Program-made: the position numbers and the translations under genes | The notes under the pieces: generated by a model | What the model was told of the DNA's origin: nothing | Database searches by the model: none | Seen by the model: the letters and a program-made list of their open reading frames with translations, nothing else | From: Mariniflexile sp044335535 | GTDB taxonomy: Bacteria; Bacteroidota; Bacteroidia; Flavobacteriales; Flavobacteriaceae | Reading direction: 5' to 3' | Assembly: GCF_044335535.1 (NCBI RefSeq) | Contig: NZ_JBIQVZ010000002.1 | Coordinates: 310,001 to 374,000, forward strand | DNA: 64,000 nt | Shown: piece after piece, positions 25,846 to 35,556 of the stretch | Layout of the letters: each line of letters starts with the position of its first letter | Position numbering within the stretch: the stretch's first letter is position 1

Positions 25846-28737
25846 CTAATTTTCAATTTTCACCATAGACATTTTACCATTATAAGGAGTGTTACCTTTT
25901 GATTTCATGGCATATCTAGCACTCTCAATGCCATCAAATTTATCATAATAAATATAATATTTATTGGTAGCTACATCGTAAAAGAAGTTAATGTTGTTTT
26001 GTCCCGCCGCTACAGCTTTTGTTAAAAACTCATCTCTTTTAGCTACATCACTATGCACAGCAATTACAAGGTAATAGCCACTTTCTACATTTCTAACATC
26101 CTTAATAATTTGAATATTATCGCTCTGTTCTTCTCCAAAATCGAAATCCGACTCCTTAAGTGGTACCTCACTTACTTCTGTAATTTGTTTTATTAGTTTC
26201 AGTGCTGCTCGGTCTTTGTTATATCGATCTTGTTCATTATCATATGCAGCACGTTTTATACGTCGTTTACGCTCTATTTCGGTCGCTATTTTAATACTTT
26301 CCAATTCCGATACTAAAGTTTCTTTTGAACGTTTCGCTTTCGTTTGGGCTTCTTTTAGTATTAAAATTTCATTTAGATAAATCATGTTTATTGCATCTTC
26401 TTCATTAGGAACATTTTTAAGTCTTTCTTTATACAGATTTTCTAATTCTTTGATTTTTATGTCTTGGGATTTTATAACATCATCAATCTGAACTTTTAAA
26501 GATTCTAAAGCAGCATTTTCAGCTGATACGCTTTTAAAAGGTTTAGGCTCGGTATAAATACCTTGTTCACTTAAATCATTTTCTTGTTTTAAATCTCGAA
26601 GATCTTTTTTCCTACTAACTACGGTTTCGTTCAATTTGATTATTAATTCGGTTTGTTCGATTTTAGAATCTGAAGCTAATTTTGTTAAATTTTGCATAGC
26701 TATACCAGTGGCATCTTTTGGAACTGAGATTAAAGCAGCGTCTAATTCTTCTTGTTTAATCCTAGCTTCTTCTTCGGCTTTGGCTTTAGCTTCCTGGGCT
26801 TGTTTAACCTTAGCTGCTTCATCTGCTTTAGCTTTGGCTTCCTGGGCTAGTTTAACTCTAGCTGCTTCTTCGGCTTTGGCTTTGGCTTCTTGGGCTAGTT
26901 TAACCCTAGCTGTCTCTTCTGCCTTGGCTTTGGCTTCTTGTGCTTGTTTAATCCTAGCTGCTTCTTCGGCTTTGGCTTTAGCTTCCTGGGCTTGTTTAAC
27001 TCTAGCTGCTTCTTCGGCTTTGGCTTTAGCTTCCTGGGCTAGTTTAACCTTAGCTGCTTCATCTGCCTTGGCTTTGGCTTCTTGGGCTAGTTTAACTCTA
27101 GCTGCTTCTTCGGCTTTGGCTTTAGCTTCCTGTGCTTGTTTAACCTTAGCTGCTTCATCGGCTTTGGCTTTGGCTTCTTGGGCTAGTTTAACTCTAGCTG
27201 CTTCTTCGGCTTTGACTTTAGCTTCCTGAGCTAGTTTAACCCTAGATGCTTCTTCGGCTTTGGCTTGAGCTTCCTGTGCTTGTTTAACCTTAGCTGCTTC
27301 ATCTGCCTTGGCTTTAGCTTCTTGGGCTAGTTTAACTCTAGCTGCTTCTTCGGCTTTGGCTTTGACTTCTTGGGCTAGTTTAATCCTAGCTGCTTCTTCG
27401 GCTTTAGCTTGAGTTTCCTGAGCTAGTTTAATTCTAGCTGCCTCTTCTGCTTTGGCTTTGACTTCTTGGACTAGTTTAATTCTAGCTGCCTCTTCTGCTT
27501 TGGCTTTGACTTCTTGGACTAGTTTAATCCTAGCTGCTTCTTCTGCCTTGGCTTTGGCTTCTTGGGCTAGTTTAACCCTAGCTTCTTCTTCGGCTTTGGC
27601 TTGCGAATCGGTGTCTTGTTTAGATTCTTCAATCAATTTAAGTCGGGCAGCTTTTTTCTCTTCTAATTTGGCCAGCGCCTCTGCCCTAGCCTGTGCTTTG
27701 GCTTCTGCAATGGCTTTTCTATCTACTTTACCTCCTGTTGTCGTATTACGTTTTGCTAAAGCGTTTCTTGATTTTTTTACTGGAGAAATTAATGCGCCTT
27801 CATCATCGTCATCACTATAATTGTAGCGTTCCCGTTTAGCGAATTTATATGCCAAAGTAACTTCGTGTGAATTTCCAAAAGTGGACATGTCACCCATTTC
27901 CTTTTCATAATTATACTCTATGGCAATTTGACTGGTTATATTAAGTCCAATTCCTGCGGATAATCCATATAAAGTATTATAACCCGCTTGCCCCCAAATA
28001 CCTTTCGCTGTTGTTAGCATCATAATTCCTGAAAGGACGGTTTGGTCTTTTTTGAATTCCGACCGCACTAAACTTGAAAATTTGCTACTATCAAAAAAAC
28101 CACGACTATCTACATAGCCCGTGTACATTACATGTGCTTGAACGCTTTGCTCAGGGTTTTCTTCGATAATTTGAGATGTTTTGAAATTATAGGAAACAAG
28201 ATTGTTTAGAGACACGCCAAAATCAAAAAAAGCAGTACCATAGTTTATACCTGGATTGATCGTACCAAGCATGTTTGAAGGTACATTTTCTAACGAAGGG
28301 TCTGAGAAATTTGTAATAACATTACCTTCATTAATACCACTTTTATAAAAACCCAAATTCAAACCAAAAGTTAAATTATTATCTCTATCTAAAACAACAT
28401 TATAGGCATAATTTAACACACCTCCAAAAGTAGTTAACACGCCATAATTTTGTTGAAACAAGCCAATACTAGCTCCTGAATTTTCAGCAAACCTTCCTGA
28501 ATAACTAAACAGATACGTTTGAGGTGCATTATCAAACTGAACCCATTGGCGTTTGTTAGTAAAACTAAGGTATTTATTTTGTTCCCTTACAAAACTAAAT
28601 GTTGGATTTATGGCATATTTGTTAAACTTTAAAGAGTTTCTAACAGGCAACGCAAAAGCAACAACACCGTCTTCTTGCGTATGAAGCGTTTGTGATAAAC
28701 ACAAAAAAATTAATATATATAGTAGATGTTTTAGCAT
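25846..28737 (-). CDS. PorP/SprF-type T9SS membrane protein with long coiled-coil repeat region
   Basis: The 963-residue product has a signal peptide (1-20) and a PorP/SprF-like beta-barrel (about 21-310, with NPTFSFVREQNKYLSF and HEVTLAYKFAKRERY). An Ala/Lys/Glu-rich region of about 18 tandem 16-residue units (about 378-661) is followed by a further helical part and a C-terminal SPOR-like domain (about 875-960, SGYYLVIAVHSD ... YYIYYDKFD). SprF-like barrels anchor partner proteins at the surface through the type IX secretion system; the SPOR-like end suggests contact with peptidoglycan. It starts one base after the end of the gliding-type CTD protein, forming the usual CTD protein-PorP/SprF pair. 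Confidence 0.85.
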   Translation of the reverse strand: MLKHLLYILIFLCLSQTLHTQEDGVVAFALPVRNSLKFNKYAINPTFSFVREQNKYLSFTNKRQWVQFDNAPQTYLFSYSGRFAENSGASIGLFQQNYGVLTTFGGVLNYAYNVVLDRDNNLTFGLNLGFYKSGINEGNVITNFSDPSLENVPSNMLGTINPGINYGTAFFDFGVSLNNLVSYNFKTSQIIEENPEQSVQAHVMYTGYVDSRGFFDSSKFSSLVRSEFKKDQTVLSGIMMLTTAKGIWGQAGYNTLYGLSAGIGLNITSQIAIEYNYEKEMGDMSTFGNSHEVTLAYKFAKRERYNYSDDDDEGALISPVKKSRNALAKRNTTTGGKVDRKAIAEAKAQARAEALAKLEEKKAARLKLIEESKQDTDSQAKAEEEARVKLAQEAKAKAEEAARIKLVQEVKAKAEEAARIKLVQEVKAKAEEAARIKLAQETQAKAEEAARIKLAQEVKAKAEEAARVKLAQEAKAKADEAAKVKQAQEAQAKAEEASRVKLAQEAKVKAEEAARVKLAQEAKAKADEAAKVKQAQEAKAKAEEAARVKLAQEAKAKADEAAKVKLAQEAKAKAEEAARVKQAQEAKAKAEEAARIKQAQEAKAKAEETARVKLAQEAKAKAEEAARVKLAQEAKAKADEAAKVKQAQEAKAKAEEEARIKQEELDAALISVPKDATGIAMQNLTKLASDSKIEQTELIIKLNETVVSRKKDLRDLKQENDLSEQGIYTEPKPFKSVSAENAALESLKVQIDDVIKSQDIKIKELENLYKERLKNVPNEEDAINMIYLNEILILKEAQTKAKRSKETLVSELESIKIATEIERKRRIKRAAYDNEQDRYNKDRAALKLIKQITEVSEVPLKESDFDFGEEQSDNIQIIKDVRNVESGYYLVIAVHSDVAKRDEFLTKAVAAGQNNINFFYDVATNKYYIYYDKFDGIESARYAMKSKGNTPYNGKMSMVKIEN
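26755..27604. repeat. 48-base tandem repeat inside the PorP/SprF-like gene, about 18 copies
   Basis: Each unit encodes a variant of KAKAEEAARVKLAQEA, e.g. with DEAAK, RIKLV or VKQAQ changes. Alternating KAKADEAAK/KAKAEEAAR units suggest expansion in blocks. This is coding sequence, not a CRISPR array. Confidence 0.93.
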
Positions 28738-28738
28738 A

Positions 28739-30196
28739 TTATTTTACAACCGTTATAGAGCCTTTTTTAGTTTTGTTGGTCGCTGTTGTAATTATGTAGT
28801 AGTAAACAGGGTTTACAGCATTGAAGTCTATTTGGTTTTCTGGCCAATTGTTTTGATAATTATTGGTTTGAAGCATCACTTTTCCTTGAGAACTTAATAT
28901 GACCACCTGTGTATTGGTGCCTGCCACATATGCTTGAGGAATTACCCAAGTGTCGTTATAACCATCATTATTCGGACTAATTAAATTAGGGATGGCTTCC
29001 ACGTCGGGAAATGGTTCAGATATTGAAAAATGGTGTTCTGTTGTCGCCATACAGCCATCTGTTTGTGTAACGGCTACTTTATAATTACCAGACTTAGAGG
29101 CTTCATAACTATTACTGGTGGCTGTTGGTATAATCGTTTCATTAAAATACCATTCAAATTCTGGATTGCTTGCATTGGTTGTTACAGTAACAACTAAGGT
29201 GCCGTCTGTTCCTAAAGTGTTAAATTCCGGTACCTCCGGAACATTTATGTTACTTGTAAATCCGCTATTATCTAGATCTATTGTTGCGGTTGTCGTACAA
29301 TTGCCCAAATTAACAGATACAGTATAAGCTCCAGCCTCATTAGTTACATACGTTTGATTGGTTGCTCCTTGTATTTCGGCACCATCTTTGAACCATTTAT
29401 AACTATTCCCATTAATAGTACTTAATGTTGTAGCACCTTCACTTGAGCAATACGGATTTCCTAAACTAGAAGTAATTGTTGAAGTTCCACCTGAAGTTGC
29501 TTCACTGATTGTGACACGATTTGAATAGGACTCTGATGTACAGGTGCCATAATTTGTTTTGGCAAAATAAGTTCCTGGAGTATTTACAGATAATGTTTCT
29601 CCTGAGGCTACAAATATCGATGTTGTTGGATTAGCTTCATTAACTTTATACCAATTAAAGGTTAACGATGGGTATTTTAAAGGTGAATCATTGTCACCAG
29701 TCCCAGGATTGTCGATAGTTAATAAATAGCTTCCTCCGGCACAATAAGCACCTGTCGAAATTAAATTATTAATAGTAAATGGGGTATCCTGTAATTTATA
29801 ATATGCCGCAAAAGCATCTGAACCCGTACTGGTTGCTGCCGGAGCAGTGCTTTTAATTCTAATTTTATAAGCTTCTCCTGCTGTGGTAGTTGGCAAAGAA
29901 AAACTTAAAGTTGCCGGTGAAGTTGTTACGGCTCCTTGAGTTGATGTATAAATAACAGTAGCATTTGTAAAACTACCGGTATTATCTGAAAGCTCTATGA
30001 TAAACTGGTTGGTGCCTCCTAAGGACGTATCTGGCGAGAAAGTAAAGGTTGTATTATAGGTATTAAATGATGTGCTCGCACAAGCTTGGCTAAAGCCCAA
30101 ACTGGGTTTACCAATTACTATTTGCGCATTAACAGTTCTTTCAGTTAAAAAAAATACAAAAAAAACAAGAATGTTTATAAAAGTAAAGTTCTTCAT
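28739..30196 (-). CDS. secreted protein with gliding-motility-type C-terminal domain (T9SS type B)
   Basis: From the ATG at 30196 this is a 485-residue protein with a classical signal peptide (ending TVNAQ). Several Ig/PKD-like repeats follow, with regularly spaced Cys (YCAGGSYLLTID, SNRVTISEA, YCSSEGATTLS). The C-terminal domain typical of gliding-motility-associated proteins begins IPNLISPNNDGYNDTW and ends KKGSITVVK. Such domains direct export through the type IX secretion system. Longer starts exist at 30244 (ATG, 16 residues more) and 30286 (TTG). It is co-transcribed with the PorP/SprF-like gene, which is the likely surface anchor for this protein. Confidence 0.85.
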   Translation of the reverse strand: MKNFTFINILVFFVFFLTERTVNAQIVIGKPSLGFSQACASTSFNTYNTTFTFSPDTSLGGTNQFIIELSDNTGSFTNATVIYTSTQGAVTTSPATLSFSLPTTTAGEAYKIRIKSTAPAATSTGSDAFAAYYKLQDTPFTINNLISTGAYCAGGSYLLTIDNPGTGDNDSPLKYPSLTFNWYKVNEANPTTSIFVASGETLSVNTPGTYFAKTNYGTCTSESYSNRVTISEATSGGTSTITSSLGNPYCSSEGATTLSTINGNSYKWFKDGAEIQGATNQTYVTNEAGAYTVSVNLGNCTTTATIDLDNSGFTSNINVPEVPEFNTLGTDGTLVVTVTTNASNPEFEWYFNETIIPTATSNSYEASKSGNYKVAVTQTDGCMATTEHHFSISEPFPDVEAIPNLISPNNDGYNDTWVIPQAYVAGTNTQVVILSSQGKVMLQTNNYQNNWPENQIDFNAVNPVYYYIITTATNKTKKGSITVVK

Positions 30197-30345
30197 GCTA
30201 TATTGTTTTCTTTTGTGAATAAAGCTTCTAAAAAATTTTATCATCCTAATAACCTTGGCTGAAAAAGAATTTTTTAAATTATCCAAAGCAACAAGAAAAT
30301 AAAGAACTAATGTTTTATCAACTTCATTATAATTTAGTTAATAAC

Positions 30346-31683
30346 TCAATCTTTAATTCCTAAATCTTCTTTGGCATAAACAGCATCTTTTGACGCTATT
30401 ATTTTATTAATACGCAATCTAAAGTCTGGTCGTTTTTCATTTGAAAAATCAATAAAGGTTTCGGCATTATTACTTTTAGAATACACATTAAAAAAAGCGC
30501 TGTTACCATACCAATTTTCTAAATCTTCGTTATTAGAATCGTTTTCAACAAAAATATTTCCTTTACAATTATTGAAATACATATTGGCAAACTTGATTTT
30601 TTCTAAACTTTCTTGATTGATATTAATGGTACTTTCTAATATGACTGCTGGATTAAAGCCAGAAATAACACTTTTATTCATATCTAACTTAGCGTTCTGA
30701 CCTATATAAACAGCTTCTTTAACCAAGCCTTTTTCTATATCCGATTTTAAATTTTCGCTATCATTTAAAAATGTTAAATTATTTGCATTTACTAAGGTTC
30801 CTTTTTTAGCAAAATCTACTTCTTCCCTATTATTATAAGACGCCACTTGTAAACATCTGGCAGCGGTACTGCTAGATACATAAGGAGATCTAATAGCTAA
30901 AGAATTATCCATTTTACATTGCACCCCATAATTAAATTTAAAATCGTTACTGTTCGATCTATATGATACTAATTTATTTAAACAAATATCACCGCCCCAT
31001 GCTTCAAAAGAGTTACCTGCCGAATAGCTAACCATGATATTTTCTAAAATGGTTTTATTTCCAACACAAGCCAATAACAAACCATTAAAGTAATCATCGT
31101 TTTTAATTCTTTTTCCTGCAAATTCGATTCTAACATATCTTAAAATCCCCGAATTACCTTCTACATTTTCGCCTCCATAATTGGTACTACTGTATGAAGA
31201 TTGAGGTAAATCACTATAAAAAGATGCTACCGAGCCATTGCCGAATTTATTTGTTGGAGCATCTCCTAAAATAATTAATCCACCCCAATCGCCTGATCGT
31301 TTAATACCTCTATTAGAAGTAAAAATAATAGGGTCTGTTTCAAGACCATCTGCAATAATTTTTGCTCCTTTAGTAATTGTTAATGATGCCTTTGAAGAAA
31401 AATCACCTATAATGACCGTTCCTGGTTCTATAGTAAGCGTTGCATTGTTAGTAACAAAAACACTTCCTAACAACATGTAGGTTTCTCTTTTAAGTAATTT
31501 TGTATCTTTATCAATGTTTCCCGCCAATATTTGCGTAGGTTCGTCGTACTGTTTTTGGCTAGGTTTAAACTCTGTCCAGTTGTACAACCAATTATTGGAT
31601 CCTATAATTCCTTTTTCCTGTTGAGCATAGACATTTCCTAATATAAGAAGAAATATTAATGTTATTTGAGTGAGGTTTTTCAT
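30346..31683 (-). CDS. secreted beta-helix-like protein of unknown function
   Basis: The 445-residue product has a signal peptide (1-20, cleaved before QQEKG) and repeated short strands of the kind found in right-handed beta-helices: TLTIEPGTVIIGDFSSKASL, KGAKIIADGLETDPIIFTSN, SGDWGGLIILGDAPTNKFG and ILRYVRIEFAG. This resembles a Bacteroidota family of secreted proteins with GTVI.G and GDWGGI.ILG signatures, often of unknown role. There is no recognisable type IX sorting domain at the C-terminus. It lies upstream of the gliding-type gene in the same direction, 59 bases before the longest possible start, so it might share the transcript. Confidence 0.75.
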   Translation of the reverse strand: MKNLTQITLIFLLILGNVYAQQEKGIIGSNNWLYNWTEFKPSQKQYDEPTQILAGNIDKDTKLLKRETYMLLGSVFVTNNATLTIEPGTVIIGDFSSKASLTITKGAKIIADGLETDPIIFTSNRGIKRSGDWGGLIILGDAPTNKFGNGSVASFYSDLPQSSYSSTNYGGENVEGNSGILRYVRIEFAGKRIKNDDYFNGLLLACVGNKTILENIMVSYSAGNSFEAWGGDICLNKLVSYRSNSNDFKFNYGVQCKMDNSLAIRSPYVSSSTAARCLQVASYNNREEVDFAKKGTLVNANNLTFLNDSENLKSDIEKGLVKEAVYIGQNAKLDMNKSVISGFNPAVILESTININQESLEKIKFANMYFNNCKGNIFVENDSNNEDLENWYGNSAFFNVYSKSNNAETFIDFSNEKRPDFRLRINKIIASKDAVYAKEDLGIKD

Positions 31684-32007
31684 AGTTGTATTTTTTTATT
31701 ATAAAAACTAAATAAGATTTTTCGACGAATTATGGGTCAAATCTATAAAATATTCCACGAAATACCAAATATTTCGTTGAAATACACAAAATAAATAAAT
31801 TTGTCTTTAAATAAAATCGATGAAATGCACATATTATAGACTAAAAACATTTTATTAAAAAAATATCTGTGTTGTTATATTAAAAATAATTGCGTTGAAT
31901 TTTTTGCTATACTATAAAAAAGCGAATCTTAGAAACCAAGATTCACTTTGTGTTTGGGTATTAATTTATTAGTTCTTTTGGGTAATTTAGATAGTTGTCT
32001 TGAAATT
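31684..32007. other. 324-base A/T-rich gap
   Basis: It holds the terminator at 31914-31944 and the upstream region of the beta-helix gene. No small gene or clear promoter consensus seen. Confidence 0.5.
31914..31944 (-). terminator. Rho-independent terminator after the 148-residue secreted protein gene
   Basis: The GAATCTT/AAGATTC stem (31924-31930 with 31938-31944) is followed on the minus strand by CGCTTTTTT. It lies 64 bases past the stop codon at 32008. Confidence 0.7.
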
Positions 32008-32454
32008 TTAATGATAGGCACTATACTCATGCAACGATTTCATAATTTCCTCATAGAATATAATAGCAGAAATTAATTTGTTGGTATCTGAATACGGCAA
32101 GATTTTTTTATGAAATTCTGTAGTAGCCTCCATATAATCATCTGTAGATTCAAACTGACTATCTAATATTTTTCTATTATCGTTATCATTTGGAATCCCT
32201 AAAGTACTCATTGTAACACCTGGCTTTGTTGCAAAGGCAATATAAGGTAATGTTTTTATTAAAACTTCTATGCGTTCTATATAAAGGGATAACAACTCAC
32301 CTTTTTGCATACGTTCTAATTCTTCCTTTTTATGATACTTCTTTATAGCTACTTTTTCACTAATAATACTTTTTGGTTCATTCTTTTTCTGGGCAAAGCT
32401 TACTCCTGCCATTAAAAATAAAACTACACTAAATAGAATAATTTTTGTTTTCAT
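32008..32454 (-). CDS. small secreted protein of unknown function
   Basis: The 148-residue product has a textbook signal peptide (MKTKIILFSVVLFLMAGVSF, cleaved before QKKNEP). A mostly helical mature part follows: a basic stretch (KKYHKKEELERMQKGELLSL) and then a domain with TLPYIAFATKPGVTMSTLG and AIIFYEEIMKSLHEYSAYH. No motif points to a function. It is a stand-alone gene with both a strong promoter match (32479-32508) and a terminator, so it is a well-defined single transcription unit. Confidence 0.8.
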   Translation of the reverse strand: MKTKIILFSVVLFLMAGVSFAQKKNEPKSIISEKVAIKKYHKKEELERMQKGELLSLYIERIEVLIKTLPYIAFATKPGVTMSTLGIPNDNDNRKILDSQFESTDDYMEATTEFHKKILPYSDTNKLISAIIFYEEIMKSLHEYSAYH

Positions 32455-32478
32455 ATCTATGATTTAGGGATTAAAAAA

Positions 32479-32508
32479 CAAATCTATGTAATTAATCGTT
32501 AAAAACAA
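32479..32508 (-). promoter_or_regulatory. strong Bacteroidota-type promoter of the 148-residue secreted protein gene
   Basis: The minus strand reads TTG (32508-32506), 19 bases, then TAGATTTG (32486-32479), the exact spacing and -7 consensus. The start codon is 24 bases further on. Confidence 0.65.
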
Positions 32509-32679
32509 GCGTTTTATCGAATTTTTTTATTGTGTTTTTTACATTTTATGATTTTTATTAATACAGTATAGTTAGTTTTAAGATGTAATTAATTGTGCTA
32601 ATGATTGAATTTATTAGCATAATTTAGTTTTGAAGTAAAATATGGTACTTACTTAAATATTATAAACATACGTTTCATT

Positions 32680-32795
32680 AGTGTCCGATTAAAGAGTCAA
32701 GACCACTTTAAAAGAAAATAGAATATAGACTAAAGAATATAGACTAAATGGCAACAAATTGATATACAAATGTCTATTTGTGTGTCTGTTTTAAT
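32680..32795. repeat. repeat G copy 2 followed by repeat F copy 2
   Basis: TGTCCGATTAAAGAGTCAAG matches 18158. ACTAAATGGCAACAAATTGA with CAAATGTCTATTTGTG matches 25482. The two elements are joined here but separate at their other sites. Confidence 0.6.
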
Positions 32796-33020
32796 AATTA
32801 CTAGATAAGTAACTAATTATTACAAAACACAAGCCCACAAATCAGTAATCTCTTAAAAAACCATTATCACCGTGTTTGCAGTGAATTACAAAAGTTTTAT
32901 CGGACATCAATTAAAACAAAACATATTTCTATTTATAAAGTATAGAGACAAATAGACATTGAAAATACCAAAAAAAAATCTCAATTATAAATTAAGGATA
33001 TTCTACTGAAATAGTATCGT

Positions 33021-35522
33021 TTATATTTTAATTTTCCTTAACCGTAAAGCATTAGCAATAACGGATACAGAGCTAAAGCTCATTGCTAATGCTGCGATCA
33101 TGGGTGATAATAACAATCCAAAAACCGGATATAAAACACCCGCAGCAATAGGTACACCAAAAACATTGTAAACAAATGCGAAAAACAGGTTTTGCTTAAT
33201 ATTTCTAACAACGCCATGACTTAGCTTTTTAGCTTTAACAATGCCTTGCAAATCTCCTTTTACAAGCGTAATGGAAGCACTCTCGATAGCTACATCTGTT
33301 CCAGTTCCCATCGCTACACCAACATCCGATTGTGCTAATGCAGGTGCATCATTAATGCCGTCGCCTGCCATAGCGACTACTTTTCCTTGTTCTTGAAGTG
33401 ATTTAATTTCGTTTAACTTATCCTCTGGAAGACATTCTGCTTTATAGTGTTTTAAATTTAACTGCTCTGCAACTGCTTTAGCAGTATTTTTATTATCTCC
33501 AGTGAGCATGATCACTTCAACGCCCAAATGCTGAAGTTCTTTAATGGCTTTTTTACTGGTTGATTTAATAGCATCAAAAATGGTTACATAGCCAACGGCC
33601 TCATCAGCAACCGCAATATATGAAACTGTCTTTCCTTGTTCTTGTTCGTTCACTACTTTATTAGCTAAATCTTCTGGGATAGAAATCGATAATTGCTCTA
33701 AAAGTTTTGCATTCCCTAATGCTATTTTTTTCATTCCAACGCTTCCTACAACGCCTTTTCCAGCAACGGCTTCAAAATCATCTACTTTAATAATTGAAAC
33801 ATGATTCAATTTACCATAATTCACAACAGCTTCTGCCAAAGGATGCTCACTATACTGATTTAATGACGTTATAAACTGAACTAAAGTTTCTTCTTTTAGC
33901 TCACTTGTGGAAATGACTTTTTCAACAGATGGCTTTCCTTCTGTAATGGTTCCCGTTTTATCTACAATTAGCGTATTCACTTTATTCATTTTCTCTAAAG
34001 CTTCCGCATTTTTTATCAATACTCCAGATTGTGCACCTCTGCCAACACCAACCATTACAGACATAGGTGTTGCCAAGCCTAATGCACATGGACATGCAAT
34101 GATTAATACGGCTATGGCATTTACAAGTGCGAATACATAAGCTGGTTCTGGACCATAAATGGTCCAAGCTGCAAACGTGATTACCGAAACCCCGATAACA
34201 ATGGGCACAAAGTATTTAGAAATTTTATCCGCTAACTTTTGAATAGGTGCTTTAGACCGACTTGCAGCATTCACCATATGAATGATTTGGGAAAGCAAAG
34301 TTTCCGAACCCACTTTTTCAGCTTTCATAATGAATGATTTTGTCCCATTAATCGTTCCCGAAGTTACGCTATCATTTACCTCCTTATCAACGGGAATTGG
34401 CTCCCCTGTAATCATCGATTCATCTATGCTACTACTGCCTTCTACAATACTACCATCTACTGGGATTTTTTCTCCAGGTTTTACACGTAGTAAATTACCT
34501 TGCTGAATTTTATCAATGGCTATGACTTTATCTTTACCGTCTTCAACTAAAGTCGCTGTTGACGGAACTAATTTTAACAATTCCTTAATGGCACCGCTTG
34601 TTTGACTATGCGCTCTGGCTTCCAATAATTGCCCCAACAACACGAGGGTTAAAATGACTGTTGCCGCTTCAAAATAAACAAATACGTTTCCATCTGCAGT
34701 TTTAAATTCATCTGGAAATGCATTAGAGAACAATAAGGCAAATACACTAAAGACCCATGCAATACCAGATCCAATCCCTATGAGCGTAAACATATTGAGG
34801 TTCCAAGTGACAATAGATTTGTAAGCCCGTTCAAAAAACATCCAAGTAGCATAAAACACCACCGGAATTGACAATGCAAATTGAATCCAGTTCCAATATT
34901 TTTGCTCTAAAAGGTCATATAAAGGATTATGATCTAACATTTCGGACATGGCTAATAGAAAAATAGGAACTGTAAATGCTACAGCAATCCAGAACTTTTT
35001 CAATAACCTTTTATAGATTTTGTTTTCTTCAGAAGTGTCTGCTTCCATAGGTACTAAATCCATTCCGCAAATAGGGCAAGAACCTGGTTCGTCTTTTACA
35101 ATTTCAGGGTGCATAGGACAAGTATAGCCTCCCCCTAGCCCCCTCCCAAGGAGGGGGGATTGCTCCTGTACCAAGTCCATTCCACAAACAGGACAATCTC
35201 CAGCTTTATCATAGGTCTTATCCCCTTCACAATGCATGGGACAATAAAAAGTTCCCGTACCTTTTCCTTTAGGTTTTTCTTCTTTTATCTGTTCTTTATG
35301 TTGATGGTCTCCTAAATTATGGATAGTATATCTAGCTCCATCACTTTTTAAAGCTTCTTGAAATGTTTCAATGGGAATATGAGTCTCCATTTCTATAATG
35401 GCTTCTGCTTTTTCTAAATTGACCGTTGCATTTAAAACACCTTTAACTTTTGAAAGTGTTTCTTCCACGTGACTACGGCAACCCATGCAAGTCATTCCGT
35501 GTATATGATATGTGTGTGTCAT
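33021..35522 (-). CDS. copA: copper-translocating P1B-type ATPase
   Basis: This 833-residue inner-membrane pump exports Cu(I)/Ag(I) from the cytosol. The order is an N-terminal HMA domain with CMGC (C12, C15), two zinc-ribbon-like heavy-metal-binding domains (about 92-118 and 133-160, each with CPMH and CGMDLV), and membrane helices. The actuator TGEP (372-375), the copper-site CPC (477-479), the phosphorylation motif DKTGT (521-525) and the GDGINDAPAL hinge follow. Between the two metal domains an 11-residue insert SPLLGRGLGGG (122-132) is encoded by a palindromic repeat. It is the last gene of the copper island. Confidence 0.95.
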   Translation of the reverse strand: MTHTYHIHGMTCMGCRSHVEETLSKVKGVLNATVNLEKAEAIIEMETHIPIETFQEALKSDGARYTIHNLGDHQHKEQIKEEKPKGKGTGTFYCPMHCEGDKTYDKAGDCPVCGMDLVQEQSPLLGRGLGGGYTCPMHPEIVKDEPGSCPICGMDLVPMEADTSEENKIYKRLLKKFWIAVAFTVPIFLLAMSEMLDHNPLYDLLEQKYWNWIQFALSIPVVFYATWMFFERAYKSIVTWNLNMFTLIGIGSGIAWVFSVFALLFSNAFPDEFKTADGNVFVYFEAATVILTLVLLGQLLEARAHSQTSGAIKELLKLVPSTATLVEDGKDKVIAIDKIQQGNLLRVKPGEKIPVDGSIVEGSSSIDESMITGEPIPVDKEVNDSVTSGTINGTKSFIMKAEKVGSETLLSQIIHMVNAASRSKAPIQKLADKISKYFVPIVIGVSVITFAAWTIYGPEPAYVFALVNAIAVLIIACPCALGLATPMSVMVGVGRGAQSGVLIKNAEALEKMNKVNTLIVDKTGTITEGKPSVEKVISTSELKEETLVQFITSLNQYSEHPLAEAVVNYGKLNHVSIIKVDDFEAVAGKGVVGSVGMKKIALGNAKLLEQLSISIPEDLANKVVNEQEQGKTVSYIAVADEAVGYVTIFDAIKSTSKKAIKELQHLGVEVIMLTGDNKNTAKAVAEQLNLKHYKAECLPEDKLNEIKSLQEQGKVVAMAGDGINDAPALAQSDVGVAMGTGTDVAIESASITLVKGDLQGIVKAKKLSHGVVRNIKQNLFFAFVYNVFGVPIAAGVLYPVFGLLLSPMIAALAMSFSSVSVIANALRLRKIKI
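35128..35160. repeat. palindromic repeat inserted in frame in copA
   Basis: CCCCCTAGCCCCCTCC followed by CAAGGAGGGGGG forms a G/C-rich hairpin unlike the surrounding A/T-rich gene. It reads SPLLGRGLGGG in the copA frame. The CCCCTAGCCCCC ... GGGGG pattern is a common Bacteroidota intergenic repeat. Confidence 0.75.
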
Positions 35523-35556
35523 CTGCTTATTTTTATTGTTTTTTGACTGTCAGATG

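Larger units (their letters stand above)
32455..33020. other. 566-base gap with promoter and repeats
   Basis: It holds the promoter at 32479-32508 and repeats G and F (32680-32795). The remaining A/T-rich sequence leads to the 3' end of copA. No gene seen. Confidence 0.6.

Noticed and set aside
26636..27229. Long plus-strand open frame rich in Ala/Ser/Leu across the PorP/SprF gene
   Set aside because: It is the antisense of the 48-base coding repeat; the regular codon pattern keeps the opposite strand open. No start signals.
26755..27604. Evenly spaced 48-base repeats as a possible CRISPR array
   Set aside because: No unique spacers; the repeats are continuous and coding, and no cas genes are present.
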